A stretch of 64,000 nt of DNA from the NCBI RefSeq assembly GCF_014218705.1, contig NZ_JABBJF010000002.1, positions 310,001 through 374,000 on the forward strand. Direction: 5' to 3'. Position numbers and translations under genes: made by a program. Under the pieces are notes generated by a model. The model was not told the DNA's origin. It saw nothing but the letters and a program-made list of their open reading frames with translations, and did not search any database. The DNA comes from Kluyvera sichuanensis (GTDB lineage Bacteria > Pseudomonadota > Gammaproteobacteria > Enterobacterales > Enterobacteriaceae). Position 1 is the first letter of the stretch, and each line of letters begins with the position of its first letter. Shown here one piece after another: positions 27,446 to 36,323 of this stretch.

Positions 27446-28396
27446 ATGAATCAGCTTGAACAATTAAAGCAGCGCACCATTATTGTCGCTGACAGCGGGG
27501 ACATTGATAGCATCATTGCCTATCATCCCGAAGATGCCACCACTAACCCTTCTCTTGTTTATAAAGCTGCGCAGTTACCGCAGTATCAGAATTTAATTAA
27601 AGAGATCGTCGCCACGCTCAAATCGCGCTATGCCGGAAAGGAGCTGCTGTCCTCCACCGTTGCCGATCATCTGGCAGTCAGTATTGGGGCGCTGATTCTG
27701 AAAAGCGTACCGGGGCGTATCTCTACCGAGGTCGACGCTCGCCTGTCGTTTGACACCGATGCCAGCATTCGCAAAGCGCGCGAACTGATTGCGCTGTATG
27801 CCGAACAAGGCGTAGGTAAAGAACGGGTCCTGATTAAGCTTGCTGCCACCTGGCAGGGTATTCGCGCCGCTGAAGTGCTGGAAAAAGAGGGGATTTGCTG
27901 CAACCTGACCCTGCTCTTTTCTTTCGCGCAGGCGCGCGCCTGCGCCGATGCTGGCGTATTTTTAATCTCCCCATTCGTTGGACGCATTTACGATTGGTAC
28001 AAGAAAAATAACCCGGACACCGTCTATACCGTCGATAACGATCCGGGCGTGGAATCGGTGCGCAATATCTACCGTTTCTACAAAATGTACGGCTACCAGA
28101 CTGTGGTCATGGGCGCGAGCTTCCGCACGCCAGAGCAGGTTCTGGCCCTGAACGGCTGCGATCGCCTCACGGTTTCACCGGGACTGTTAGCTCAGCTCCA
28201 GCAGTGTGATGCCAAGGTACCAGCGCCGCTACACTATGCCGGAGATGTGCAACCAAAGCCTGATGCCATCAACGAAGCCGAGTTCTATTGGGCGCACAAC
28301 CAGGATGCCATGGCGGTCGAAAAGCTGGCCGAAGGGATTCGCCTGTTCGCCGTTGACCAGAACAGTCTGGAAACCTTGCTCACGCAATACCTTTGA
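27446..28396 (+). CDS. Transaldolase (TalA/TalB type, cluster copy)
   Basis: A 316-aa class I transaldolase that moves dihydroxyacetone units between sedoheptulose 7-phosphate and glyceraldehyde 3-phosphate. The length equals E. coli TalA. The Schiff-base Lys131 lies in [43 protein letters not shown] and [11 protein letters not shown] are all intact. It is the last gene of PTS operon 2. With the cluster transketolase it supplies both halves of the non-oxidative pentose phosphate branch, so the imported sugar probably enters there. Confidence 0.93.
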   Translation: MNQLEQLKQRTIIVADSGDIDSIIAYHPEDATTNPSLVYKAAQLPQYQNLIKEIVATLKSRYAGKELLSSTVADHLAVSIGALILKSVPGRISTEVDARLSFDTDASIRKARELIALYAEQGVGKERVLIKLAATWQGIRAAEVLEKEGICCNLTLLFSFAQARACADAGVFLISPFVGRIYDWYKKNNPDTVYTVDNDPGVESVRNIYRFYKMYGYQTVVMGASFRTPEQVLALNGCDRLTVSPGLLAQLQQCDAKVPAPLHYAGDVQPKPDAINEAEFYWAHNQDAMAVEKLAEGIRLFAVDQNSLETLLTQYL

Positions 28397-28448
28397 CCTC
28401 GCTGAGGCCTTTGCGAAGTGGCCGCTCACAGGTAAAATAACGCGTTGA

Positions 28449-28468
28449 CCCCGGCATCCTTGCCGGGG
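28449..28468 (+). terminator. Hairpin between transaldolase and deoR
   Basis: Perfect stem CCCCGGCA / TGCCGGGG with loop TCCT. The tail CATTTCC is only weakly T-rich. It probably marks the end of PTS operon 2. Confidence 0.55.
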
Positions 28469-28487
28469 CATTTCCGCTAGAGGAACT

Positions 28488-29246
28488 ATGGAAACACGAC
28501 GCGACGAGCGAATGGGTCAACTGATTCAGGCACTGAAACGTAGCGATAAGCTGCATCTCAAAGAAGCGGCAGCACTGCTTGGCGTTTCTGAAATGACGAT
28601 TCGTCGCGATCTTAACAGCGAGAGCGGGCCCGTTGTACTGCTCGGCGGCTACGTCGTGCTGGAGCCACGTAGCGTTCCTCACTATCTGCTGAGCGACCAG
28701 AAAACCCGACTGGTTGAAGAAAAAAAGCGAGCGGCGCGCCACGCGGCTGCGCTGCTGAAACCGCACCAGATGGCCTTTTTCGACTGCGGCACCACCACGC
28801 CGTGGATTATCGACGCCATTGATAACGACCTGCCGTTTACCGCCGTCTGTTACTCGCTAAACACTTTTTTAGCGCTGCAGGATAAACCCAACTGTCGGCC
28901 CATTCTCTGCGGCGGCGAATTCCACGCCAGCAACGCTATTTTCAAACCACTGAGCGAGCAGGACACGCTTTCACACCTCTGCCCGGACATCGCCTTCTAT
29001 TCCGCAGCCGGTATCGATATTGAAATGGGGGCAACCTGTTTTAATCTTGAAGAGCTGCCGGTGAAGCACTGGGCGATGCGCCAGGCGCGCTACCATGTGC
29101 TGGTGGCGGATCACAGCAAGTTTGGCAAAGTGCGCCCGGCCCGCATGGGTGACCTGACGCGCTTTGATGTGATTGCCAGCGACATCTGCCCGGATGATGA
29201 GCTGGTGGCGCTGGCAAAACAGCAGCAAATTTCGCTGCTGTATTAG
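28488..29246 (+). CDS. deoR: Deoxyribonucleoside regulator DeoR
   Basis: Repressor of deoCABD and nupG, released by deoxyribose 5-phosphate. The 252-aa product matches E. coli DeoR throughout. The amino-terminal helix-turn-helix is LHLKEAAALLGVSEMTIRRDL (about 22-42) and the sugar-phosphate sensor domain has FFDCGTTTPWIIDAI, YSLNTFLAL, CGGEFHASNAIF and HSKFGKVRPARMGDL. It marks the right border of the inserted PTS cluster; in E. coli it is next to ybjG. Confidence 0.95.
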   Translation: METRRDERMGQLIQALKRSDKLHLKEAAALLGVSEMTIRRDLNSESGPVVLLGGYVVLEPRSVPHYLLSDQKTRLVEEKKRAARHAAALLKPHQMAFFDCGTTTPWIIDAIDNDLPFTAVCYSLNTFLALQDKPNCRPILCGGEFHASNAIFKPLSEQDTLSHLCPDIAFYSAAGIDIEMGATCFNLEELPVKHWAMRQARYHVLVADHSKFGKVRPARMGDLTRFDVIASDICPDDELVALAKQQQISLLY

Positions 29247-29253
29247 CGGGATA

Positions 29254-30456
29254 TTACGAGAACCAGCTGCCGAACCACTCGTGGATTTTCATCAGCACGA
29301 AGTCCATCATGCGGCTGAAGAAGCCGCCCTCTTCGACCGCTTCCATCACGATCAGCGGACGCTGCTCAATGGTTTTGTCGTTAAGCTTGAAGTCGATGGT
29401 GCCGACCACCTGGCCTTTAGTTAACGGCGCGGTCAGCTGCGGCTGGCTTAAGGTATAGCTGGCCTTCAGGTTTTTCAGCTGGCCTTTCGGGATGGTCACC
29501 GAACCGGCTTCCCCTGCCCCAAGGTTCACTTCACTCTTATCACCAAACCAGACGCGCTGGCTGATAAAAGTGGCATCCGCCTTGATTGGCGTAACGGTTT
29601 CATAGAAACGGAAGCCCCAGGTCAGCAGCTTCTCCGACTCGTTAAAACGCACGCGGTCGCTCTTGGTACCCAGCACCACCGCAATCAGGCGCATATCGCC
29701 CTGAGTGGCCGAGGACACCAGGTTATAGCCCGCACCCGCCGTAGTACCGGTTTTCACGCCATCAACGTTGAGGTTCGAACTCCACAGCAGACGGTTGCGG
29801 TTTGGCTGGCGGATGTTGTTGAAGGTGAACTCTTTCTCTTTATGTACCGCATACTCTTCCGGCACATCGTGAATCATCGCTTTGGTCAGCAACGCCATAT
29901 CGCGCGCGGTGCTGTACTGCCCAGGCGCATCCAGGCCGTGAACGGTTTTGAAGGTGGTATTGGTGAGGCCGATTTTCTGCGCATAGCCGTTCATCAGGCT
30001 GACGAAGGAGTCCTGGCTGCCGGCAACGTAGTCGGCAATGGCGATGCTGGCATCGTTGCCCGACTGGATTATCACCCCTTTATTGAGGTTCTCAACGGAA
30101 ACCTGCTCGCCGGGCTTGAGGAACATCACCGATGAGCCGCGCAGCGCCGGGTTACCGGTGGCCCACGCGTCACGCCCGATGGTCACCATATCGGTGAGCT
30201 TGATTTTATTCGCCTTCAGCGCCTGACCGACCACGTAGCTGGTCATGATTTTTGTCAGGCTGGCCGGGTCGAGCTTCTCATCGGCATTGCCCTCTGTCAG
30301 GACCTTACCGCTGGCGTAATCCATTAATATAAAAGCACGGGCGTCGATTGCTGGCGCGTCCGGAAGTTGTTCCGCCGCCTGCACCGCCGGTGCCACTAAA
30401 AGTAAAAGCGCTGAGCCTGCCATCAGACTCTTGAAGGAGTTAGCGTTACACATCAT
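29254..30456 (-). CDS. dacC: D-alanyl-D-alanine carboxypeptidase DacC (PBP6)
   Basis: Penicillin-binding protein 6, which trims the terminal D-Ala from peptidoglycan pentapeptides in the periplasm. Start at 30456 gives 400 aa, equal to E. coli DacC; a tandem ATG follows. A signal peptide ends near VQAAEQ. Active-site motifs are SLTKI (Ser-x-x-Lys), SGNDAS (SxN) and [11 protein letters not shown] (KTG). The carboxyl end [24 protein letters not shown] is the amphipathic membrane anchor. Convergent with deoR, 7 bases apart. Confidence 0.95.
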   Translation of the reverse strand: MMCNANSFKSLMAGSALLLLVAPAVQAAEQLPDAPAIDARAFILMDYASGKVLTEGNADEKLDPASLTKIMTSYVVGQALKANKIKLTDMVTIGRDAWATGNPALRGSSVMFLKPGEQVSVENLNKGVIIQSGNDASIAIADYVAGSQDSFVSLMNGYAQKIGLTNTTFKTVHGLDAPGQYSTARDMALLTKAMIHDVPEEYAVHKEKEFTFNNIRQPNRNRLLWSSNLNVDGVKTGTTAGAGYNLVSSATQGDMRLIAVVLGTKSDRVRFNESEKLLTWGFRFYETVTPIKADATFISQRVWFGDKSEVNLGAGEAGSVTIPKGQLKNLKASYTLSQPQLTAPLTKGQVVGTIDFKLNDKTIEQRPLIVMEAVEEGGFFSRMMDFVLMKIHEWFGSWFS

Positions 30457-30688
30457 AAAAGCCACCCAAGTATCCATTCCCAAAAACACGCCACGACAGT
30501 ACCGTGCTGCACCAGGCCGTGAGTAATAACGTAGAAACTCTCTTAAAGAAACAGTGAGTTGGTAAAGTTTTTTAAGTTTACGCAAGATCACCTGATTGTG
30601 CTGAAAACCTGACATTTTTTTTGATCGAGATTGCGTAAGCGTTTACTTTGGCCCACATTTAATCTCTGCTAAATAAACGGGAGTGGTC

Positions 30689-31309
30689 ATGATTACGCTG
30701 TGGGGAAGAAATAATTCAACGAACGTGAAAAAAGTGCGCTGGACGCTGGCAGAGCTTGGCCTGCCGTATGAGCAAATTATGGCGGGCCAGGGATTTGGCG
30801 TGAACCGCGACGCGGCCTATCTGGCACTTAACCCTAACGGCCTGGTACCGATGCTAAAAGACGGCGACGACGTGCTGTGGGAATCAAACTCCATCGTGCG
30901 TTATCTGGCGGCGCAGTACGGCACCGAGAGCCTGTGGCAGGCGTCGCCGGTTCAGCGGGCAAAGAGCGAAAAGTGGATGGACTGGGCCAACGAAACCCTC
31001 TCGCCGGTGCACCGTAAAATCCTCTTCGGGCTGGTGAGAACGCCGGTAGAGCAGCGTAACATGGCCGAAATCAATGCGGCGATTGAAGCCTGCAAACCGC
31101 TGCTGGCAATCCTCGACAACACGCTGGCGAATCAAACCTGGCTTTCCGGTGAGCAGTTTGGCGTGGGCGATATCGCCGTGGCGCCATTTGTCTATAACGT
31201 GCTGGAAACCGTCAAAACCTGGCCGTCACTGCCACATCTTGAGCGCTGGTATCAGCAGCTGGCACAGCGTCCGGCGTTCCGCGACGTGGTGATGATTCCG
31301 GTGAGTTAA
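30689..31309 (+). CDS. gstB: Glutathione S-transferase GstB
   Basis: A 206-aa GST with an amino-terminal thioredoxin-like domain ([30 protein letters not shown]; the NNSTNVKK stretch is the GstB active-site region) and a helical carboxyl domain with [10 protein letters not shown]. Close to E. coli GstB (208 aa), which binds glutathione and acts on bromoacetate and iodoacetate. ATG at 30689 follows CGGGAGTGGTC. It is divergent from dacC. Confidence 0.92.
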   Translation: MITLWGRNNSTNVKKVRWTLAELGLPYEQIMAGQGFGVNRDAAYLALNPNGLVPMLKDGDDVLWESNSIVRYLAAQYGTESLWQASPVQRAKSEKWMDWANETLSPVHRKILFGLVRTPVEQRNMAEINAAIEACKPLLAILDNTLANQTWLSGEQFGVGDIAVAPFVYNVLETVKTWPSLPHLERWYQQLAQRPAFRDVVMIPVS

Positions 31310-31314
31310 ACCAC

Positions 31315-32325
31315 TCAGGTGCGCTGGCTACTCCCGCGCACCTGCAGTTTCCCCACCAGCCGGACATGCGCCGCCGTATCATCCCCCTCACACAGGTAGT
31401 TCACCGCCATTCTTCCCAGCTCGCTATAGGCTAGCTGCACGCTGGTCAGCGCCGGAGTCAGTTGGTGCGCAATACGCTGATCGTCATAACCACACACCAG
31501 CACGTCGCGCGGAATAGCAATATTGAGCGTGGCGAGCGCCTGATAGCAGCCAAGGGTCATCCAGTCGCTGGCGCAGAAAATGGCCTGCGGCGGTTCCGGC
31601 AAGTGCATCAGCTCAAGTGTGGCGTTAAAGGTGGCATTCAACGACCAGTCAGTCGGTTTAATCAGCGTGTCGTCCACCGCGATCCCGGCCTGCTCCAGCG
31701 TCTGGCGATACCCTTCGAGGCGCAGCACGCTGGCATCCATCCAGTCATCGCCCATGATATGCGCAATACGCGTGATGCCCTGCGACAGCAGATGGCTGAC
31801 TATCTGGCAGGCGTTGGCGCGGTCATCAGGCAGAAAGGTCGGCAGCAGCGGGCGCTTCGGGTCGTACTGGTTTAACAACACCACCGGCTTATGAATAAGC
31901 GCGTCGAACGGCGAGAAATCAAAGGCGCGGGTCACCGGGCTTGCCAGAATAACTCCCGCACAAGCACGCTGATCCAGCTGACGCAGAATATGCGCCGCCA
32001 TCTCCAGATCGTCGCCATAGTCATAAACGGTCAGTAGAGTATCCCGCTGCCAGGCGGCGGAGACAGCATCGCTAATGGCCTCGACGAAGGGGTCATAGTT
32101 CGGCATTCCGCACAGCAGCAGGGCAATCTCCTCCTGCCCTTCCTGACGATGAGGCACGATAATCTTTTGATAGCCAAGCGCCGCCGCTGCCGCATAGACG
32201 CGGTCGCGGGTGGCTTCACTCAGGCGAATCGCCCGGCTATTGTTGAGCACCAGAGAGACCGTTGCCTGCGAAACGCCCGCTTCCCTGGCTATATCACTCA
32301 TCGTTATTTTGTTTTTCTTCGCCAT
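31315..32325 (-). CDS. LacI family repressor of the adjacent glycoside hydrolase cassette
   Basis: A 336-aa LacI/GalR regulator. Start at 32325 follows AAGGAGTGAAC. The DNA-binding helix is ITMSDIAREAGVSQATVSLVLNN (about 7-29) and the rest is a periplasmic-binding-protein-like sensor domain. It is divergent from a glycoside hydrolase and a sugar-binding protein gene, and a 16-base perfect palindrome lies in the gap, so it very likely controls them. The stop is 5 bases from the gstB stop. Confidence 0.87.
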   Translation of the reverse strand: MAKKNKITMSDIAREAGVSQATVSLVLNNSRAIRLSEATRDRVYAAAAALGYQKIIVPHRQEGQEEIALLLCGMPNYDPFVEAISDAVSAAWQRDTLLTVYDYGDDLEMAAHILRQLDQRACAGVILASPVTRAFDFSPFDALIHKPVVLLNQYDPKRPLLPTFLPDDRANACQIVSHLLSQGITRIAHIMGDDWMDASVLRLEGYRQTLEQAGIAVDDTLIKPTDWSLNATFNATLELMHLPEPPQAIFCASDWMTLGCYQALATLNIAIPRDVLVCGYDDQRIAHQLTPALTSVQLAYSELGRMAVNYLCEGDDTAAHVRLVGKLQVRGSSQRT

Positions 32326-32439
32326 GTTCACTCCTTGTCGCCGCCGACTATAGCACAGTTACCCCACGCTTTTTTTGTGAACAACCCGACAGTTCAACCG
32401 CGTCAGGATTGCGCCTTGCGCCTGAGTTAATAAATATTA

Positions 32440-32455
32440 GCTAATAATTATTAGC
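32440..32455 (+). promoter_or_regulatory. Perfect 16-base palindrome, candidate LacI-type operator
   Basis: GCTAATAATTATTAGC is its own reverse complement and ends just before the ribosome site AAGGAG of the glycoside hydrolase gene (ATG at 32469). A second overlapping palindrome ATTAGCTAAT begins at 32436. Position suits repression by the divergent LacI-family protein, although it lacks the CG centre common for that family. Confidence 0.5.
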
Positions 32456-32468
32456 AAGGAGAAAAAAT

Positions 32469-33548
32469 ATGCACTCGCAATGGCGCGAATCACAGGCACA
32501 GGCCTGGTATCAACAGCATGGTTGGGCATGCGGCTTTAACTATCTGCCGCGCAGCGCGGTCAACTGGACCGAAATGTGGCAGGCGGAGACTTTCGATGTG
32601 CAGACCATCGACCAGGAGCTGGGCTGGGCCCACGGCTACGGCTATAACGCGCTGCGCACTAACCTGCCGTTTATCGTCTGGGAAGCCGACCGTGACGGCC
32701 TGCTGGCACGTATCGACGCCTTTTTAGCGCTGGCGAAAAAACACCAGATTCAGGTGATGCTCACCCTGATGGACGACTGTGGTTTCTCCGGCGATGAGCC
32801 GTACCTCGGCCCGCAAAAGCCACCGCGCGAGGGCGTGCACAACAGCCAGGCGGCGGCAAGCCCCGGTCGGGCCATCGTGATGGACCCAAGCCAGTGGCCA
32901 CGCATTGAAGCCTACGTCCGCGACGTACTCAGCCGTTTTAAGGATGATGAGCGTATCACCATCTGGGATCTCTACAACGAACCGGGCAACCGTGGCATTA
33001 ACCTGTCAGCGACCGAATCGGCAGAGTATGACCAAGCGCTGGAGACCTTCGCACTGGAGCTGATGACCGCGACCTTCGGCTGGGCGCGTGAAGTGGGCCC
33101 AAGCCAGCCGCTCACCGTGGGCGCGTGGCATATTGATCACCCCCAGTACGGCACGCTACAGCACCCGATTGATATCGCCGCGTTGCGGTTATCCGACATC
33201 ATCAGCTACCACAACTACAACAACGCCGCCCGCCAGCTCGGCGTGCTGGAAAGCCTGATGGCATATCAGCGCCCGATACTGTGCACCGAATGGCTGGCGC
33301 GGCACATGGACTGCACGTTCAGCGAGCAGCTGCCGCTGTTCTGCGCTTTCGATACCGGCTGCTATCAATGGGGGCTGGTACAGGGCAAAACGCAGACCTG
33401 GATCCCGTGGACCAGCGTCAACAGAGATCACCCCGATCCCCAATCACTGTGGTTCCACGACGTGCTGACACCCGATGGCAAACCGTGGTGTGAAGAAGAA
33501 ATGCAGCTGGTGAAAGCGCTGACCGGCTATCGCCAGACGCATCGTTAA
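32469..33548 (+). CDS. Cytoplasmic glycoside hydrolase (GH5-like, clan A)
   Basis: A 359-aa (beta/alpha)8 glycosidase without signal peptide. The expected acid/base is Glu171 in [10 protein letters not shown] and the expected nucleophile is Glu274 in ILCTEWLAR, the arrangement of clan A enzymes. Such genes are often annotated 1,4-beta-xylosidase or beta-glycosidase; the sugar specificity cannot be read from sequence. Strong RBS AAGGAG. It is followed after 24 bases by a periplasmic sugar-binding protein. Confidence 0.78.
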   Translation: MHSQWRESQAQAWYQQHGWACGFNYLPRSAVNWTEMWQAETFDVQTIDQELGWAHGYGYNALRTNLPFIVWEADRDGLLARIDAFLALAKKHQIQVMLTLMDDCGFSGDEPYLGPQKPPREGVHNSQAAASPGRAIVMDPSQWPRIEAYVRDVLSRFKDDERITIWDLYNEPGNRGINLSATESAEYDQALETFALELMTATFGWAREVGPSQPLTVGAWHIDHPQYGTLQHPIDIAALRLSDIISYHNYNNAARQLGVLESLMAYQRPILCTEWLARHMDCTFSEQLPLFCAFDTGCYQWGLVQGKTQTWIPWTSVNRDHPDPQSLWFHDVLTPDGKPWCEEEMQLVKALTGYRQTHR

Positions 33549-33572
33549 TTGTGATACACGGAGGATTCATCC

Positions 33573-34859
33573 ATGAAAAAGTCAGCCTTGTTCCTGCTTG
33601 CCTGCTGCGGTTTCGGTGCGATACCTGTCGCGCACAGCGCCGATCAGGTGGAACTCCGTTTTGCCTGGTGGGGCGGTAAGGCCCGTAATCAGGCCACCTT
33701 AAAGGCGCTGGACGCCTTTGAGGCTAAATATCCCAATATTAAAGTGAAGGCGGAATACACCGGCTGGGACGGGTTCTACTCGCGCCTGACCACGCAGATT
33801 AACAGCAACACCGAAGCCGACGTTATCCAGACTAACTGGAACTGGCTGACGCTGCTGTCCAAAACCGGCGACGGTTTTTACGATCTCAACCAACTGAGCC
33901 AGCCCATCGGCCTCGATCAGTTCTCCCCCGCCTCACTCGCCAGCACGACGGTGAATGGCAAGGTCAACGCCATCCCGGTTTCCGCCAACGTGATGCTGTT
34001 TTACTACAATGCCGCGACCTGGAAAAAAGCTGGCGTGCCGCTGCCGAAAAGCTGGGAAGACCTGCTCAAAGCCGGGCCGGTGTTTAAAGAGAAGCTCGGG
34101 GATAACTACTATCCGCTGATCCTGACCGAGCAGGATTCACTGCTGCTCCTGAACTCCTGGGTCTATCAGGGGAATCAGAAACCGATGGTGGATGAGAAGA
34201 CCCGTAAACTCGGCTGGAACCATGACGATCTGGTACAGGCCTTCACCTTCTATCGTCAACTGGTGGCGGCGCACACCGTGCCGGACTCCCGCACGATGGC
34301 CTCATTCGGCAAAGGCATTGCCTATGAAATGAAGCCGTGGATTAACGGCGAATGGGGCGGTATCTACAACTGGAACGTGATGTACACCGCCGAGTCGCAG
34401 AACCTGAGTAACCCGGCAGACCTGGTGATGGGCGATTATCCGATGCGCGAAGGTGCCAAAGATGCCGGGCAGTTTAACAAGACCGCGCTGATGCTCTCTA
34501 TCAGTAAAAACACCCGCCACCCGCAGGAAGCGGCACTGCTGATCAACTTCCTGATGAGTGAAAAAGAGGGCGTGGTGCCGGTGGGGCTAGAGCGCGGCGT
34601 GCCGCTGAGCAAGGCCGGGGCGCAGATCCTGCGCGATGCCGGGTTACTGAAAGAGGACGATCCGGTGCTGACCGGGCTGACGCAGTCCGCCGCGTTGCCA
34701 AACCACGCGAAGGCGCTGCCCTATCTTGAAGACCCGCAGTTCACCGCCCTATTCCTCGCGGCGCTGCAAAGCATCGACTACGGCAAAACCACGGTAGACC
34801 AGGCCGCCACCCACTTTGAGGAGCAGGCGAACCGTATTCTACGGCGAATTATGCGCTAA
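33573..34859 (+). CDS. Orphan ABC sugar-binding protein (family 1 solute-binding)
   Basis: A 428-aa periplasmic binding protein with a Sec signal peptide (residues 1-23, MKKSALFLLACCGFGAIPVA, cleavage near HSA). The mature part shows family 1 oligosaccharide-binding features: FAWWGGKARN, YTGWDGFYSRL, AIPVSANVMLFYYN and VGLERGVPLSKAG. No permease or ATPase gene accompanies it, so it must share an import complex encoded elsewhere or act only in sensing. RBS GGAGG. Confidence 0.85.
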   Translation: MKKSALFLLACCGFGAIPVAHSADQVELRFAWWGGKARNQATLKALDAFEAKYPNIKVKAEYTGWDGFYSRLTTQINSNTEADVIQTNWNWLTLLSKTGDGFYDLNQLSQPIGLDQFSPASLASTTVNGKVNAIPVSANVMLFYYNAATWKKAGVPLPKSWEDLLKAGPVFKEKLGDNYYPLILTEQDSLLLLNSWVYQGNQKPMVDEKTRKLGWNHDDLVQAFTFYRQLVAAHTVPDSRTMASFGKGIAYEMKPWINGEWGGIYNWNVMYTAESQNLSNPADLVMGDYPMREGAKDAGQFNKTALMLSISKNTRHPQEAALLINFLMSEKEGVVPVGLERGVPLSKAGAQILRDAGLLKEDDPVLTGLTQSAALPNHAKALPYLEDPQFTALFLAALQSIDYGKTTVDQAATHFEEQANRILRRIMR

Positions 34860-34875
34860 GGGAGAAGGTCATAGA

Positions 34876-34897
34876 CAGGGGGACGGCTGTCCCCCTG
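34876..34897. terminator. Hairpin between the sugar-binding protein and bssR
   Basis: Perfect 9-base-pair stem CAGGGGGAC / GTCCCCCTG with loop GGCT, located between convergent genes. Neither side has a clear T-run, so termination strength is uncertain. Confidence 0.5.
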
Positions 34898-34900
34898 ATT

Positions 34901-35284
34901 TCAAGCGTGAGTCATTGGTGATTCAGCATCCAGCTTACGAATGCTGGTCGTCAACGCCGTCAGGCAGCGCTCAAGCGTTTCCACGTTAACCGCAATATAG
35001 GACGGGCAGTCGTAGCGCCCCGTCATCAAGCATACGGCAGCGGATGCTAAAGCCTCACCCGCCTGCCGCATCATTTCCAGTTCGTTCAACGAACTACACC
35101 GCTTAAGCGGCACAGCGTTACCCCGTAGTTCGCCACACAGTTCGAGCAGGTTAGTACGCAGATGATCGTTATCACCGACTGACATATACCCCTTTGCCTT
35201 TCGAAGCTGCAAATAGGCATCAAGGTCAATTCGCGCATTGATGAGTCGCCTCATCATCTGGCGTTTCAGTTTGCTATCCGTCAT
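34901..35284 (-). CDS. bssR: Biofilm regulator BssR (YliH)
   Basis: A 127-aa protein, the E. coli BssR length. Start at 35284 follows GGGAGGTAAATGC. Shared features are RRLINARIDLDAYLQLRKAKGYMSV and the GEALASAAVCLMTGRYDCPS stretch. In E. coli BssR influences biofilm formation through indole and AI-2 uptake effects; a molecular mechanism is not settled. In E. coli it is followed by rimO-yliF-yliE; here a toxin-antitoxin pair comes next. Confidence 0.88.
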   Translation of the reverse strand: MTDSKLKRQMMRRLINARIDLDAYLQLRKAKGYMSVGDNDHLRTNLLELCGELRGNAVPLKRCSSLNELEMMRQAGEALASAAVCLMTGRYDCPSYIAVNVETLERCLTALTTSIRKLDAESPMTHA

Positions 35285-35511
35285 GCATTTACCTCCCTTG
35301 CCACCCATTGGCTCTTTCATTATGAGATTGCTTAACGAAAGGAATGCTGCGCGATATCAACAATTCATCATTCATAACACTTTTAACAAAATAGCAATGA
35401 TTTTAAGGCGCACTGAGAGGGCAAACGAGCAGTAGAGCACTCACGTAACCGGACTACCTGTTACAGTAACCCGGTCATATTCTGAATTTCCCCCTTATCC
35501 CCCTCCTCTTC

Positions 35512-35545
35512 TTGTATGAAAATACCGTAATCTTTACTATAGTAA
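35512..35545 (+). promoter_or_regulatory. Promoter and palindromic operator of the HigBA-like pair
   Basis: Core promoter TTGTAT (35512-35517), 17 bases, TACTAT (35535-35540). The perfect palindrome TTACTATAGTAA (35534-35545) overlaps the -10, as expected for autorepression by the HTH antitoxin. The remainder of 35285-35511 shows nothing recognisable. Confidence 0.6.
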
Positions 35546-35568
35546 CAATTACCAGGTTGAGGTGAATC

Positions 35569-35949
35569 ATGGCTATCTATAAGGCAAAACGATTCAACCA
35601 AAACACCAAAAAGCTTGGCATCACGGACGACGTGCTATTGAAAGCTGCCGAAGATATCAAACAGGGTGTTTGGGAAGCGAATTTAGGCGGAGGGGTAATC
35701 AAAAAACGCCTGCCTCTGCAGCAAGGCAAAAGTGGTGGCGCAAGAACCGTCATCTTTTTCAAATACGATCGACATATTTTTTTCTACGATGGTTGGGCGA
35801 AAAATAGTGTCAGTAGTGGAAATGATAAAGAAATAGAAGATGACGAACTTATTGCTTATCGAAAATTGGCTAGCGCGTTTTTAGCCTTCACTGATACGGA
35901 TATCGCAAAACTCCTGGCCACCGGTTTTTTAGTTGAGGTAGATAAATGA
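35569..35949 (+). CDS. RelE/HigB-2-type toxin
   Basis: A 126-aa basic protein of the RelE/HigB superfamily of ribosome-dependent mRNA interferases. Seen: KRLPLQQGKSGGARTVIFFKYDRHIFFYDGWAKNSVS, the beta-sheet core with the basic and aromatic residues typical of the HigB-2 group. RBS GAGGTGAATC. It precedes its antitoxin with a 4-base ATGA overlap (higBA order). The region is more AT-rich than its neighbours, suggesting transfer. Confidence 0.8.
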   Translation: MAIYKAKRFNQNTKKLGITDDVLLKAAEDIKQGVWEANLGGGVIKKRLPLQQGKSGGARTVIFFKYDRHIFFYDGWAKNSVSSGNDKEIEDDELIAYRKLASAFLAFTDTDIAKLLATGFLVEVDK

Positions 35950-36275
35950 CTAACAAACTCAAAGCAATGCTTGATGACGCTAAAGAGCTTAACGCACTTG
36001 GCCTTATGCCAGAGGGCGACGTTGCTGAAATCAGTAAGCTTTTAAAAGCGCGCGAGCTTAAAACACGTATTGCCGCCGTTAAGATGATGTCTGGTGAAGA
36101 GATTAAGGCGGTTCGTGCCCGTTTCGGCATGTCTCAGTCTATATTGGCGCACACGCTGGGAATGTCTAAAGAGAGCGTGTCCAAATGGGAGCGCAACGAA
36201 ATCAAACCCAGCGGCCCAGCGCTGCGCATTCTCAATACTCTGGCGGCTAAAGGCCCAGAAGTGTTCACCAAGTAA
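35946..36275 (+). CDS. HigA-type antitoxin with Xre helix-turn-helix
   Basis: A 109-aa antitoxin. The amino half (1-50) should wrap the toxin; the carboxyl half (about 49-105) is an Xre/Cro HTH (MSGEEIKAVRARFGMSQSIL... SKESVSKWERNEIKPSGPALRIL). It would neutralise the upstream toxin and repress their shared promoter at the overlapping palindrome. Start overlaps the toxin stop by 4 bases. Confidence 0.83.
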   Translation: MTNKLKAMLDDAKELNALGLMPEGDVAEISKLLKARELKTRIAAVKMMSGEEIKAVRARFGMSQSILAHTLGMSKESVSKWERNEIKPSGPALRILNTLAAKGPEVFTK

Positions 36276-36284
36276 ACCAGCGCT

Positions 36285-36313
36285 AGCCCGGCCAGGTATT
36301 GCAAGGCCGGGCT
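36285..36313. repeat. REP-like hairpin after the toxin-antitoxin pair
   Basis: Perfect 9-base arms AGCCCGGCC (36285-36293) and GGCCGGGCT (36305-36313) with an 11-base loop, located between the convergent antitoxin and gsiD genes. It may act as a bidirectional terminator. Confidence 0.65.
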
Positions 36314-36323
36314 CTCAGTTTGA

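Noticed and set aside
14326-28396. The sugar cluster as a prophage or transposon-borne island.
   Set aside because: No integrase, transposase, tRNA gene or flanking direct repeat was seen at either border.
30632-30650. GTAAGCGTTTAC-like sequence in the dacC-gstB gap as a PurR or Cra operator.
   Set aside because: The palindrome is imperfect and neither gene is expected in those regulons; too weak to annotate.
33573-33640. LLAC near the start of the sugar-binding protein as a lipobox.
   Set aside because: The -2 residue is Leu and the position (Cys11) is too close to the amino terminus; an ordinary Sec signal peptide fits better.
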